Assembly (NCBI RefSeq): GCF_002286775.1
Contig: NZ_NSGJ01000002.1
Span: 124,001 to 188,000, forward strand
Origin: Myroides sp. N17-2
GTDB lineage: Bacteria > Bacteroidota > Bacteroidia > Flavobacteriales > Flavobacteriaceae
Length of the DNA: 64,000 bases
Reading direction: 5' to 3'
In this document: one piece after another, positions 16,264-23,743 of the stretch
Position numbering within the stretch: position 1 is the stretch's first letter
How the letters are laid out: each line of letters begins with the position of its first letter
Position numbers and translations under genes: made by a program
Notes under the pieces: generated by a model
What the model was told of the DNA's origin: nothing
Database searches by the model: none
The model's input: only the letters and a program-made list of their open reading frames with translations

Positions 16264-17520
16264 ATGCTGAGAAGAATTAAGGTTAAGAACTTTGGGCCAA
16301 TAAGAGAAGGGAATATTGCTAATGATGGGTGGATAGATATCCATAAGGTGACTGTGTTTATAGGTGATCAAGGTTCGGGTAAAAGTACTGTAGCTAAACT
16401 TATTTCCGTCTTTACTTGGTTAGAGAAAGCATTGATTAGAGGTGATAAAGTAATGCCATTAAAAGAGAATACTTTTCTTGATTTATTAGCTTATCATCGT
16501 TTACAGAATTATATTGAATCTTCATCAGAGCTTGAGTATGAAGGAAAATATTACCATTTAAAAGTAGTAGAGAAAGATGGCAAATATGATGTAGAAGGTA
16601 CCTTGTTAAATATAGATAATATTGTTCTTCCTAAGGTGATGTATGTACCTGCGGAGCGAAATGTGTTGAGTTCGATAGAGAATCTTACTCACGTGTCTAG
16701 TCTTGTAGCGGGTAGTTTACAGACGTACCTGATAGAATATAGATATGCTCAGCTAGCAAATAAAGATAAGGAAGTTAGTTTACCTATTAATAACGCTAAC
16801 TTCTTATATGATTCTTCTTCTGATAATAGCTATGTAGTGGTCAATAATAAACGACTAAAAGTAACTGAAGCTTCTAGTGGATTTCATTCTGTAGTACCCT
16901 TGTACTTAGTATCAGATTATCTATCGCAGTTTATTAAACAGGATAAAGAGAAACTTATTAATTTACTTAGTACAGATCAGCAAATTAGATATATTGATGA
17001 AGTTAGTGGTTTATTTGATAAGAATATAAATAGTCCTACAAACGAGACGTACTATAAAAATCGAGAAGGATATAGTGAGGTTGAGAACAAATACATCTGT
17101 CGTAGCGTAATCAATATTGTAGAAGAATTAGAACAGAACTTATTCCCTAAGTCTCAACGTAAGGTACTTAATAAGTTACTCGCTTATAATAATGAGAATG
17201 AGTATAACCAATTAGTCTTAACTACGCATAGCCCTTATTTGATTAATTATTTGACATTGGCAGTCAAGGCTGGCCGTGTAGCGCAATTAGCAGTAGATAA
17301 TATTGAGGCTCTAAACAGGGTGAGTAATGTAGTGCCTCTAGACGCATTATTAGGTATAGATGACTTAATGGTATATCAATTGGATGAAGAAAAAGGAAGT
17401 ATTGAACAGTTAGAAATGTATAAAGGATTGCCTTCTGATGAGAACTATTTAAATGATAGTTTAGAAGATATCAATATACAGTTTTCAGAATTATTTCAAA
17501 TAGAAGATTTATGCGAGTAG
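16264..17520 (+). CDS. ABC/RecF-type AAA ATPase, first gene of a coupled pair
   Basis: 418 residues of the SMC/RecF/OLD-like ATPase class. The N-terminus IKVKNFGPIREG is typical of that class. Walker A GDQGSGKS is at 34-41, an ABC signature-like ASSGFHS at 203-209, Walker B region NIVEELEQNLFP at 284-295, and the switch-His motif TTHSP at 320-324. There is no long coiled coil and no TOPRIM domain, unlike OLD nucleases. Its last ten bases overlap the start of the next gene, so the products are made together and probably act as a complex. ATPases of this build pair with effectors in several defence systems (Septu, PARIS); a defence role here is inference. Phage, repair or toxin roles are alternatives. 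Confidence 0.82.
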   Translation: MLRRIKVKNFGPIREGNIANDGWIDIHKVTVFIGDQGSGKSTVAKLISVFTWLEKALIRGDKVMPLKENTFLDLLAYHRLQNYIESSSELEYEGKYYHLKVVEKDGKYDVEGTLLNIDNIVLPKVMYVPAERNVLSSIENLTHVSSLVAGSLQTYLIEYRYAQLANKDKEVSLPINNANFLYDSSSDNSYVVVNNKRLKVTEASSGFHSVVPLYLVSDYLSQFIKQDKEKLINLLSTDQQIRYIDEVSGLFDKNINSPTNETYYKNREGYSEVENKYICRSVINIVEELEQNLFPKSQRKVLNKLLAYNNENEYNQLVLTTHSPYLINYLTLAVKAGRVAQLAVDNIEALNRVSNVVPLDALLGIDDLMVYQLDEEKGSIEQLEMYKGLPSDENYLNDSLEDINIQFSELFQIEDLCE

Positions 17521-18059
17521 ATTTTTTTGATACTTCTTGTTTGACCGTTATTTCTACTAGGAAGGTAGGGATTAGTGATGCAAATTCGAATAGTAATACA
17601 CCTGCATTTGTGAAGTACGACGATGAGGATACTTGGGATTTTACGGTTCATAATCCTAATAGATATGAGGTAGAGTACAGAGCAATAGATTATTGTATAG
17701 ATGTTTTTAGATTGGTTGGCGATGATACTTTTAGTAGTGCTTCGATAGGTGATGAATTAATCAAACGATGTGAAGGGTTTCTTTTTAAGGCAGAACACTT
17801 TGTTGTGTTTTTTGAGATAAAAACAGGATTGGGAAAAGGATGGTTTACGGATGCGTGTAGAAAGTTTGAAGAAACGATACAGAGTTTTAAAGAGCATCAT
17901 TCTGATAAAAGAGATTTAATACGCAATCCAATTATTAGCAATAAGAATTACAGCACTTATAGAGTTCCGCAGAATTATGGTGTACAGAATGATATTTTAA
18001 GAGATAAAATAGGGCTAAATATTGAAGTGAAATTATCAACTTCTTATGATGTTGCTTAG
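17511..18059 (+). CDS. Putative PD-(D/E)xK-like partner of the ATPase
   Basis: 182 residues, no signal peptide or membrane segment. The middle has CEGFLF (87-92), then HFVVFFEIKTG with Glu102 and Lys104, then GWFTDACRKFEETIQSF, where a helix follows the strands. An acidic residue on a strand, an ExK on the next strand and a helix with A-x-x-x-(L/F)-E is how PD-(D/E)xK nuclease-fold proteins look, so a nuclease is plausible but not shown. I do not recognise the family. The gene starts inside the ATPase gene in another frame. A hairpin terminator follows, defining a two-gene unit. Confidence 0.7.
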   Translation: MRVDFFDTSCLTVISTRKVGISDANSNSNTPAFVKYDDEDTWDFTVHNPNRYEVEYRAIDYCIDVFRLVGDDTFSSASIGDELIKRCEGFLFKAEHFVVFFEIKTGLGKGWFTDACRKFEETIQSFKEHHSDKRDLIRNPIISNKNYSTYRVPQNYGVQNDILRDKIGLNIEVKLSTSYDVA

Positions 18060-18068
18060 ATGATAAAG

Positions 18069-18100
18069 AAACTCCACTTAATCAGTGGAGTTTTGTTTTT
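18069..18100 (+). terminator. Terminator of the ATPase/nuclease-like pair
   Basis: Perfect 10-bp stem AAACTCCACT (18069-18078) / AGTGGAGTTT (18084-18093) and T-rich tail, nine bases behind the stop codon. Confidence 0.88.
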
Positions 18101-18184
18101 ATATAGTCTATGAAGCTATATGTTCATGTTAATGATAGAGGCGCATGATAATGAGTTTGCACATTATGCAGTAGGAACAGATTC

Positions 18185-19516
18185 TTAATTATAAATTGAG
18201 AAGTTAAGACTGAATACAGTTTTGTCTTCGCGTCTGTTATAAGTTAGGTACCCATTATGCATCTCTACGATGTTCTTAGATAGGGGAAGCCCGATACCTG
18301 CTCCTTCTTCACGGGTGGTGTAGAAGGGGATAAATATTTTTTCTTTAATCTCGGCTAGTATCCCTGCTCCGCTGTCTTCTATATCTATACAGAGACGGTT
18401 GTTCTTCTCGTATAGGTTGATATTTATTTCTTTTATTTTTTGCTTAGCTGTTGCGTGGATAGCATTAGTCAGTAGGTTGATAAATACTTGTTCCATTTGC
18501 TTAGCGTCCCATTCTACAGTAGTCTGTAGTGAGAGATTAGTGTGTACTGCTATTTGGTTGTTTTTAAATAGAGGCATCAGTGTCTCCACACTTAGTTTGA
18601 TGATGTGGTTAGGATCTACTACTTGTTTTTTAGGAGAGGCTAACATCGTTAATTTTCTATAGTTATTGATGAATTGCTGTAAGTGATCTGTACGATTAAC
18701 TATAGTATTAATACTTAGTTTGATATCATCTATATCCTCTTCAGATAGGTGTTCTTCTTCCTCTAATATCTGTTGCGTATTATGCGCTAGAGAGTGAATA
18801 GGAGTTAGGGAATTCATTATCTCGTGTGAGATAATCTTCATTAGATTTTCCCATGTGTCTTTCTCTTTTTTCTCTAATACTTTCTGGATAGAATCTAATA
18901 ATACGATGAAGTACTCTTGATTTTGACTAGTAGTATTAGAAGTTTGAAGCATAAAGGTTTGTTTCTCTTCATCTTCTATTTTGATGTCTATAGATTCTTT
19001 TGACTCCTTAAAGTCTAGTAGTTGCAGATGATTTGCTAAAGAGGGTAGTAAGCGCTCTAGATTAGTCCATGATTTGATCTTAGGGATATCAAATAAGGTA
19101 GAGAAATAGTCATTAATAAAGAATATTTCCCATTGTTCGCCTTTCTTTTCTAGAATAAGAATACCGGACTCTATATTGTTTAATATATTGAGATAGACTA
19201 ATTCGCGTATTTCGTTTTGTTGTTGTTGAGTTTGAAGCTTTTGATATAAACGCTGTAAGTTGTTTAGTGTTTCGTTAGCTTGGACTTTTGTTGTTTTAAG
19301 TGAATAGTCATCATATATCATCGCTAGTACAATGCGGTCTATCGCAGAATAATACCTCTTCTGAAAGAAGTATAATTCAGAGAATAAAGCGATAATCAAG
19401 ATACATACTAATAAAAAAGAATAGGTAAGACCTACTTTAAATAAGTACATCCCCAATAATCCAAATGCAAGGATAACGATAATGCGCAAAAATGCTTTAA
19501 AGTGAAATGACTGCAT
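18185..19516 (-). CDS. NtrB-like sensor histidine kinase
   Basis: 443 residues: two N-terminal transmembrane helices (about 11-29 and 32-50) with only a few residues outside the membrane, a helical linker, a PAS-like domain (about 110-210), and a kinase core. The phosphoacceptor is His231 in IISHEIMNSLTP. The ATPase domain has the N box (FINLLTNAIHATA), G1 (DIEDSGAGI) and G2 (GAGIGLPLSKNIV). The HEIxN motif is typical of kinases paired with NtrC-type regulators. It follows the regulator gene by eight bases in the same operon and faces the export operon it presumably controls. Confidence 0.92.
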   Translation of the reverse strand: MQSFHFKAFLRIIVILAFGLLGMYLFKVGLTYSFLLVCILIIALFSELYFFQKRYYSAIDRIVLAMIYDDYSLKTTKVQANETLNNLQRLYQKLQTQQQQNEIRELVYLNILNNIESGILILEKKGEQWEIFFINDYFSTLFDIPKIKSWTNLERLLPSLANHLQLLDFKESKESIDIKIEDEEKQTFMLQTSNTTSQNQEYFIVLLDSIQKVLEKKEKDTWENLMKIISHEIMNSLTPIHSLAHNTQQILEEEEHLSEEDIDDIKLSINTIVNRTDHLQQFINNYRKLTMLASPKKQVVDPNHIIKLSVETLMPLFKNNQIAVHTNLSLQTTVEWDAKQMEQVFINLLTNAIHATAKQKIKEININLYEKNNRLCIDIEDSGAGILAEIKEKIFIPFYTTREEGAGIGLPLSKNIVEMHNGYLTYNRREDKTVFSLNFSIYN

Positions 19517-19524
19517 AGTATTAC

Positions 19525-20871
19525 TTAGTTTTTAATATTGTATTTTTCTAATCTTCTGTATAAGGCAGCTCTTGATAGACCTAGTTCTTCTGCGGTCTGA
19601 GAGATATTGCCATCGTGCTTTTCTAAAGCTTTTAAGATAGATTGGCGTTCCATATCCTGTAGGGTATTCTCTTCTGTGATATTATCATTAATCATAGTAG
19701 GTGAGATACCAAAATCAGTAAGGTTTAACTCGTCTTCTTCTGTAAGAATCAGTGCGCGTTCTACTCTGTTTTGCATTTCGCGTATATTTCCTTTCCAATC
19801 ATAGCATCGCAGCGCTTGTTGGGTAGATTCACTAATTGTCGGAACAGTACGGTCATATTTATTTGCGTACTCCTTGATAAAGAATTGCATTAGTGGAAGG
19901 ATGTCTTCTAGTCGCTCACGTAGTGGAGGCAACTGAAGTGTCACTGTATTAATACGGTAGTAAAGATCTTCTCTAAACAGTTTGTCCGTTACTTCTTGTT
20001 CTATATTAGCGTTAGTCGCTGTAATGATGCGGATATCTACAGGACGAGTCTTTGATTCGCCTAGCCTGATTACACTTTTGGACTGAATGACTTGAAGTAG
20101 TTTTGCCTGTAAATGTAGTGGTACATTCCCTATTTCATCTAAGAATATCGTACCTCCATTAGCCGCTTCAAATCTCCCTTCTGTATCTTGTTTGGCATCT
20201 GTGAATGCCCCTTTAGCGTAACCAAATAACTCACTTTCGAATAGATTTTCGTTTAGAGAACCTAGGTCTACATGTATAAAAGGTTGGTCTTTACGAGGGG
20301 AATTGTCGTGGATATATTTCGCTAGTACATATTTTCCGGTACCATTCTCACCTAAGATTAGCGCGTTTACATCAGTCTTCGCTACACGTCCTGCCATTGT
20401 ATATACCTTTTGTATGCTTGTAGCCTGACCGATAAAGACATTATCTTCTTTTAGTGGATTCTCTGTTATTGTTTCTTTTTTTCGAAGTTGTTTCACTACA
20501 CCTTTGACTGTATCTATAAGAGATTCATTGTTCCATGGCTTAAGGATATAATCTACAGCACCAAGTTTGATGCCCTCTACGGCAGTCTCTACTTTACCAT
20601 AAGAAGTCATTAGAATAATCTGAGTAGTAGGAGATATTTTCTTAATCTCTTTAAACCAAAAGATACCTTCTTTACCATCCTCAAAACCGACGCGATAGTT
20701 CATGTCTAAAATAATTACGTCTACTTCTTCTTGAGAAAGTATTTCAGCTAATTTTTTAGGGTTATTATTCGTCAATATGTTTTCGAAGTGTCTTTTTAGA
20801 AGCATTTTTGCCGCGATAAGTACTTCGGAATTGTCGTCTAATACAAGAATTGTGGCGTTAGTTTTTCTCAT
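19525..20871 (-). CDS. Sigma-54-dependent NtrC-family response regulator
   Basis: 448 residues. The receiver has Asp56 as acceptor (VIILDMNYR) and Lys111 (LKPW). The AAA+ domain shows Walker A GENGTGK (174-180), Walker B IFLDEIG (243-249) and the sigma-54 contact loop. That loop reads GAFTDA (221-226) rather than GAFTGA, a variant that also occurs in active relatives. A Fis-type helix-turn-helix closes the protein (DGNISQTAEELGLSRAALYRRL). Phosphorylated oligomers should remodel sigma-54 polymerase at the divergent export operon; a palindromic candidate binding site lies 36 bp upstream of its own start. Confidence 0.94.
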   Translation of the reverse strand: MRKTNATILVLDDNSEVLIAAKMLLKRHFENILTNNNPKKLAEILSQEEVDVIILDMNYRVGFEDGKEGIFWFKEIKKISPTTQIILMTSYGKVETAVEGIKLGAVDYILKPWNNESLIDTVKGVVKQLRKKETITENPLKEDNVFIGQATSIQKVYTMAGRVAKTDVNALILGENGTGKYVLAKYIHDNSPRKDQPFIHVDLGSLNENLFESELFGYAKGAFTDAKQDTEGRFEAANGGTIFLDEIGNVPLHLQAKLLQVIQSKSVIRLGESKTRPVDIRIITATNANIEQEVTDKLFREDLYYRINTVTLQLPPLRERLEDILPLMQFFIKEYANKYDRTVPTISESTQQALRCYDWKGNIREMQNRVERALILTEEDELNLTDFGISPTMINDNITEENTLQDMERQSILKALEKHDGNISQTAEELGLSRAALYRRLEKYNIKN

Positions 20872-20906
20872 GATTGTATGGTGTATTTCAAAAGCGAACG
20901 ATTTAG

Positions 20907-20922
20907 TGTCCGATAGTGAACA
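20907..20922. promoter_or_regulatory. Palindromic candidate activator site for the NtrC-like regulator
   Basis: TGTCCGATAGTGAACA is an inverted repeat of the form TGTYC-N6-GRACA. It lies in the divergent region between the regulator gene and the export operon, about 60 bp upstream of a sigma-54 -24-like element, where an enhancer site is expected. Confidence 0.5.
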
Positions 20923-20983
20923 GTTGTTTTTATTGATTATTATTAAGTTGTTGATTAGTAGTATTTAATGTGTTTTTTAATGA

Positions 20984-21000
20984 TTGGCACATTATTGTTA
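20984..21000 (+). promoter_or_regulatory. Candidate sigma-54 promoter of the export operon
   Basis: TTGGCAC (20984-20990) is a perfect -24 element. The following TTGTT reads like a -12 element but is one base too close and has T in place of the usual C of GC. It lies 24 bp before the ATG at 21024. The divergent NtrC-type regulator strengthens the call; the irregular -12 weakens it. Confidence 0.5.
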
Positions 21001-21023
21001 GTATACTTATAAAACAGTTAATA

Positions 21024-22265
21024 ATGGATCGTACTATTCCTCGTAAAAATAGAAAAAAAGTTAAGATAATACTCATCATAGTTGGTATTATCGCTTTGGG
21101 ATTGGTGAGTTATGTTACTTTCTTTCAGAATATAGCGTTGAATGTTTCTAAGAAAGAGATTAGAGTTCGCTCTGTGGAAGAGAACTTTTTTGAAGAGTAT
21201 ATTTCTTTTCAGTCGCACGTAGAGCCACTACACTCTTTGTTAGTAAATATTACTGAAGGTGGGGCTGTATTAGAGCGATTAGTAGAGAATGGGAGTATAG
21301 TAGAGAAAGGACAACCATTAGTGAGGCTTTACAATCCGAGTTCTGAGTTTAGTTTTATGTCTCAAGAGGCTTCTTTGATAGAACAAATGAATAATTTAAA
21401 CGTGAATAAGATGAATATTCGCAATCAAGAACTAAATTTAACGAAAGATTTAATAAGCATAGAGTACGACTATAAGAATGCAGAGCTTCAATATGATTTG
21501 AACAAGAAGTTACACGATCAAGAGATACTATCAGAGAGTGATTGGAACAAAACAAAAGAAGCGTTGAATTATCAGAAAAAGCGCAAAGCACTGATGGAAG
21601 AAAGTATTCAAAAAGAGAAACAAAGTAATATATTACAAGTTAGACAAATAGATCAGTCATTAGCTGTAATGAATAGAAGTTTAGAACAGCTGAGAGAAAA
21701 TAAGCAGAACTTCTTACTTAAAGCGCCTGTATCAGGTAGGTTATCATCTTTTGAAGCGATCTTAGGAAAGACTTATAATGGAGGAGAGAGTATCGGTAAG
21801 ATAGATGTAATGGAGGGATATAAATTAGTGGCTCAGGTAGATGAGTTTTATTTAGATAAGATTATCTTGAGACAGCGCGGTCAGATCGAAATGAAAGGAA
21901 AGATCGTGAATGTGGAAGTAATCAAGGTATTACCTGAAGTGAAAAACGGAAGATTTGAAGTACACTTAGCCTTTGATACGACAGAGGAATTAAAACTACA
22001 AGAGGGGACGACTTATGGGGTGAAACTGTTCTTATCAGGTAAAGAAAAGGCATTACTACTACCTAAAGGGAACTTCTATCAGGACACTAAAGGAGAATGG
22101 GTATATGTGGTAAAGAATAATAAGGCGGTAAGGAGAAATGTAGAATTAGGACGTGAGAATCCTGCTTACTATGAGGTAATTTCAGGATTAGAAGTAGGTG
22201 AGGAAGTAATAGTATCAAGTTATAAAGATTATTTAAGAGTAGAACATTTAAACATAGAGGAATAA
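21024..22265 (+). CDS. Periplasmic membrane-fusion (HlyD/MacA-like) protein
   Basis: The adaptor that links an inner-membrane ABC transporter to an outer-membrane channel. From ATG 21024 the protein has 413 residues: a basic N-terminus, one transmembrane helix (about 13-33), a lipoyl-like half (LLVNITEGGAVLERLVENGSIVEKGQPL), a coiled-coil hairpin rich in Gln/Glu/Leu (about 110-220), the returning half (FLLKAPVSGRL), and a beta-barrel end. The frame is open from 20970, but that start would place 18 residues ahead of the basic stretch and overlap the promoter. It opens the nine-gene operon and ends two bases before the ATPase gene. Confidence 0.9.
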   Translation: MDRTIPRKNRKKVKIILIIVGIIALGLVSYVTFFQNIALNVSKKEIRVRSVEENFFEEYISFQSHVEPLHSLLVNITEGGAVLERLVENGSIVEKGQPLVRLYNPSSEFSFMSQEASLIEQMNNLNVNKMNIRNQELNLTKDLISIEYDYKNAELQYDLNKKLHDQEILSESDWNKTKEALNYQKKRKALMEESIQKEKQSNILQVRQIDQSLAVMNRSLEQLRENKQNFLLKAPVSGRLSSFEAILGKTYNGGESIGKIDVMEGYKLVAQVDEFYLDKIILRQRGQIEMKGKIVNVEVIKVLPEVKNGRFEVHLAFDTTEELKLQEGTTYGVKLFLSGKEKALLLPKGNFYQDTKGEWVYVVKNNKAVRRNVELGRENPAYYEVISGLEVGEEVIVSSYKDYLRVEHLNIEE

Positions 22266-22267
22266 TT

Positions 22268-22972
22268 ATGGTAATAGCAATCAAAGAAATGTCTCGTGTG
22301 TTTCAAACAGAAGAAATAGAGACAACGGCTTTAAATCAAGTTTCGTTAAATGTGAGAAAGGGAGAGTTTATCTCAGTGATGGGGCCATCAGGATGTGGTA
22401 AATCAACATTACTTAATATCATCGGATTATTAGATAATGCGAGTAGTGGAAGCTATTTGTTATTAGATAAAGAGATGGTAGGATTAACAGAAGGTCAGCG
22501 TGCACAAATCAGAAAAGAGAATATCGGATTTATCTTTCAAAACTTTAATTTAATAGATGAGTTGTCCGTATATGATAATATAGAATTACCTCTTATCTAT
22601 AATAAAGTGTCTAGTAGTGAACGTAAGAAAAGAGTAATGGAGATAGCAGAACGACTAAACATCGTTCACAGACTGAAACATTATCCACAACAATTATCAG
22701 GAGGTCAACAACAACGTGTGGCTGTAGGTCGTGCGTTAGTAACTAACCCTAAGATCATCTTAGCCGATGAGCCTACAGGAAACCTAGATAGTAAGAATGG
22801 AAATGAGGTAATGGAATTATTAACAGAGCTGCACCAACAGGGAGCTACGATAATTATGGTGACTCACTCGAATCACGATGCGTCGTACTCAGAACGCACA
22901 ATCTTAATGAAAGATGGTATGATATTATCAGAGAAGATAAATACTAAGATTGTGGATGTTTTTGCAGAATAA
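22268..22972 (+). CDS. ABC transporter ATPase, MacB/LolD type
   Basis: 234 residues, a complete nucleotide-binding domain of the MacB/LolD/FtsE class. Walker A GPSGCGKS (39-46), Q-loop FIFQNFNL, signature LSGGQ (143-147), Walker B ILADEP (164-169), D-loop GNLDS and switch His in MVTHSNHD. It is the only ATPase in the operon and must therefore serve all four permeases that follow, or those that pair with it. It lies two bases after the membrane-fusion gene and 12 bases before a GIN-domain gene. Confidence 0.95.
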   Translation: MVIAIKEMSRVFQTEEIETTALNQVSLNVRKGEFISVMGPSGCGKSTLLNIIGLLDNASSGSYLLLDKEMVGLTEGQRAQIRKENIGFIFQNFNLIDELSVYDNIELPLIYNKVSSSERKKRVMEIAERLNIVHRLKHYPQQLSGGQQQRVAVGRALVTNPKIILADEPTGNLDSKNGNEVMELLTELHQQGATIIMVTHSNHDASYSERTILMKDGMILSEKINTKIVDVFAE

Positions 22973-22984
22973 AAGCAAAAGATT

Positions 22985-23740
22985 ATGATACGTTTTTTAT
23001 TAACATTAATAGCTGCTCTACTGTCTTTCATAATGCACGGACAGGATAAGCAAACAGTTACAATCAGCGGTGGTGTACAGAGTATAGAAGTCTCTGCTCT
23101 AGTACTAGTCAATGTAGATGCAACTAAAGATTCTAACACAGTAGAAGTCATCGGAGATAGTGATGGTTTAGGAGAGCTAATTCAGGTGAGACAAGTGGGG
23201 ACAAAGTTAATCGTAGACTTAAAGTCTTCGAATAGAAGATATAAAAATATAGGAAGAGCTACAGTGAATGTTTCTCAGAAGTCTATACTTAATTATTATG
23301 CTAGTGCTGTTGGGAGAATAGTGGTGACTGGCAGAGTGTCTGGAGATAATGCTAAGGTATCTGCTGATGGAGCTGGATCTGTGAATGCTAATTTCTCTGT
23401 AAATACAATAAGCATCAATGTAGATTCAGCATCTAAATATGTCGGAAATGTAACCGCTAAGACAATGAAGGCAAGTGTAGATTCGGCAGGTCGTGTAGAA
23501 GTGACAGGTGATGTAGAATCATTAGTGGTGAATGTAGATAGTGCAGGTTCATTTGCAGGAAAGGGGCTAAAAGCGAAAACGGTAAAAGCAGAAGTGGATT
23601 CGATGGGTAAAGCGGAAGTATATCCTACGGAGAGTCTTAATGCCTATGCAGATTCGATGGGTAAAGTAATCTATTATAATACGCCAAAAGAAATAAAAAA
23701 ATATACGGACTCAATGGGTTCAGTTAAGGCAGGAAATTAG
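22985..23740 (+). CDS. Secreted GIN-domain (DUF2807) protein, copy 1
   Basis: 251 residues with a signal peptide ending near MHGQ and no lipobox. The mature part is a repeated-strand domain of the GIN/DUF2807 type, which folds as a stack of short beta-strands. About ten rungs repeat the pattern V-D-S-(A/M)-G-(K/R/S)-V, for example around residues 140-250 (VDSAGRVEV, VDSAGSFAG, VDSMGKAEV, ADSMGKVIY). The family occurs in envelope stress and adhesion contexts but has no settled function. Lying between ATPase and permease genes, it may be cargo, a periplasmic sensor or a scaffold for the exporter. Confidence 0.85.
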   Translation: MIRFLLTLIAALLSFIMHGQDKQTVTISGGVQSIEVSALVLVNVDATKDSNTVEVIGDSDGLGELIQVRQVGTKLIVDLKSSNRRYKNIGRATVNVSQKSILNYYASAVGRIVVTGRVSGDNAKVSADGAGSVNANFSVNTISINVDSASKYVGNVTAKTMKASVDSAGRVEVTGDVESLVVNVDSAGSFAGKGLKAKTVKAEVDSMGKAEVYPTESLNAYADSMGKVIYYNTPKEIKKYTDSMGSVKAGN

Positions 23741-23743
23741 TAT

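Noticed and set aside
16264..17520. OLD-family nuclease or Gabija GajA
   Set aside because: No TOPRIM domain after the ATPase, the protein is too short, and no helicase gene is adjacent.
18126..18188. Short plus-strand frame (about 20 residues) behind the ATPase/nuclease-like pair
   Set aside because: It reads smoothly but is too short, overlaps the end of the kinase gene and lies after a terminator; likely chance.
20984..21000. Fully canonical sigma-54 promoter
   Set aside because: The -24 part is perfect but the -12 part is one base too close and lacks the GC; kept only as a candidate.
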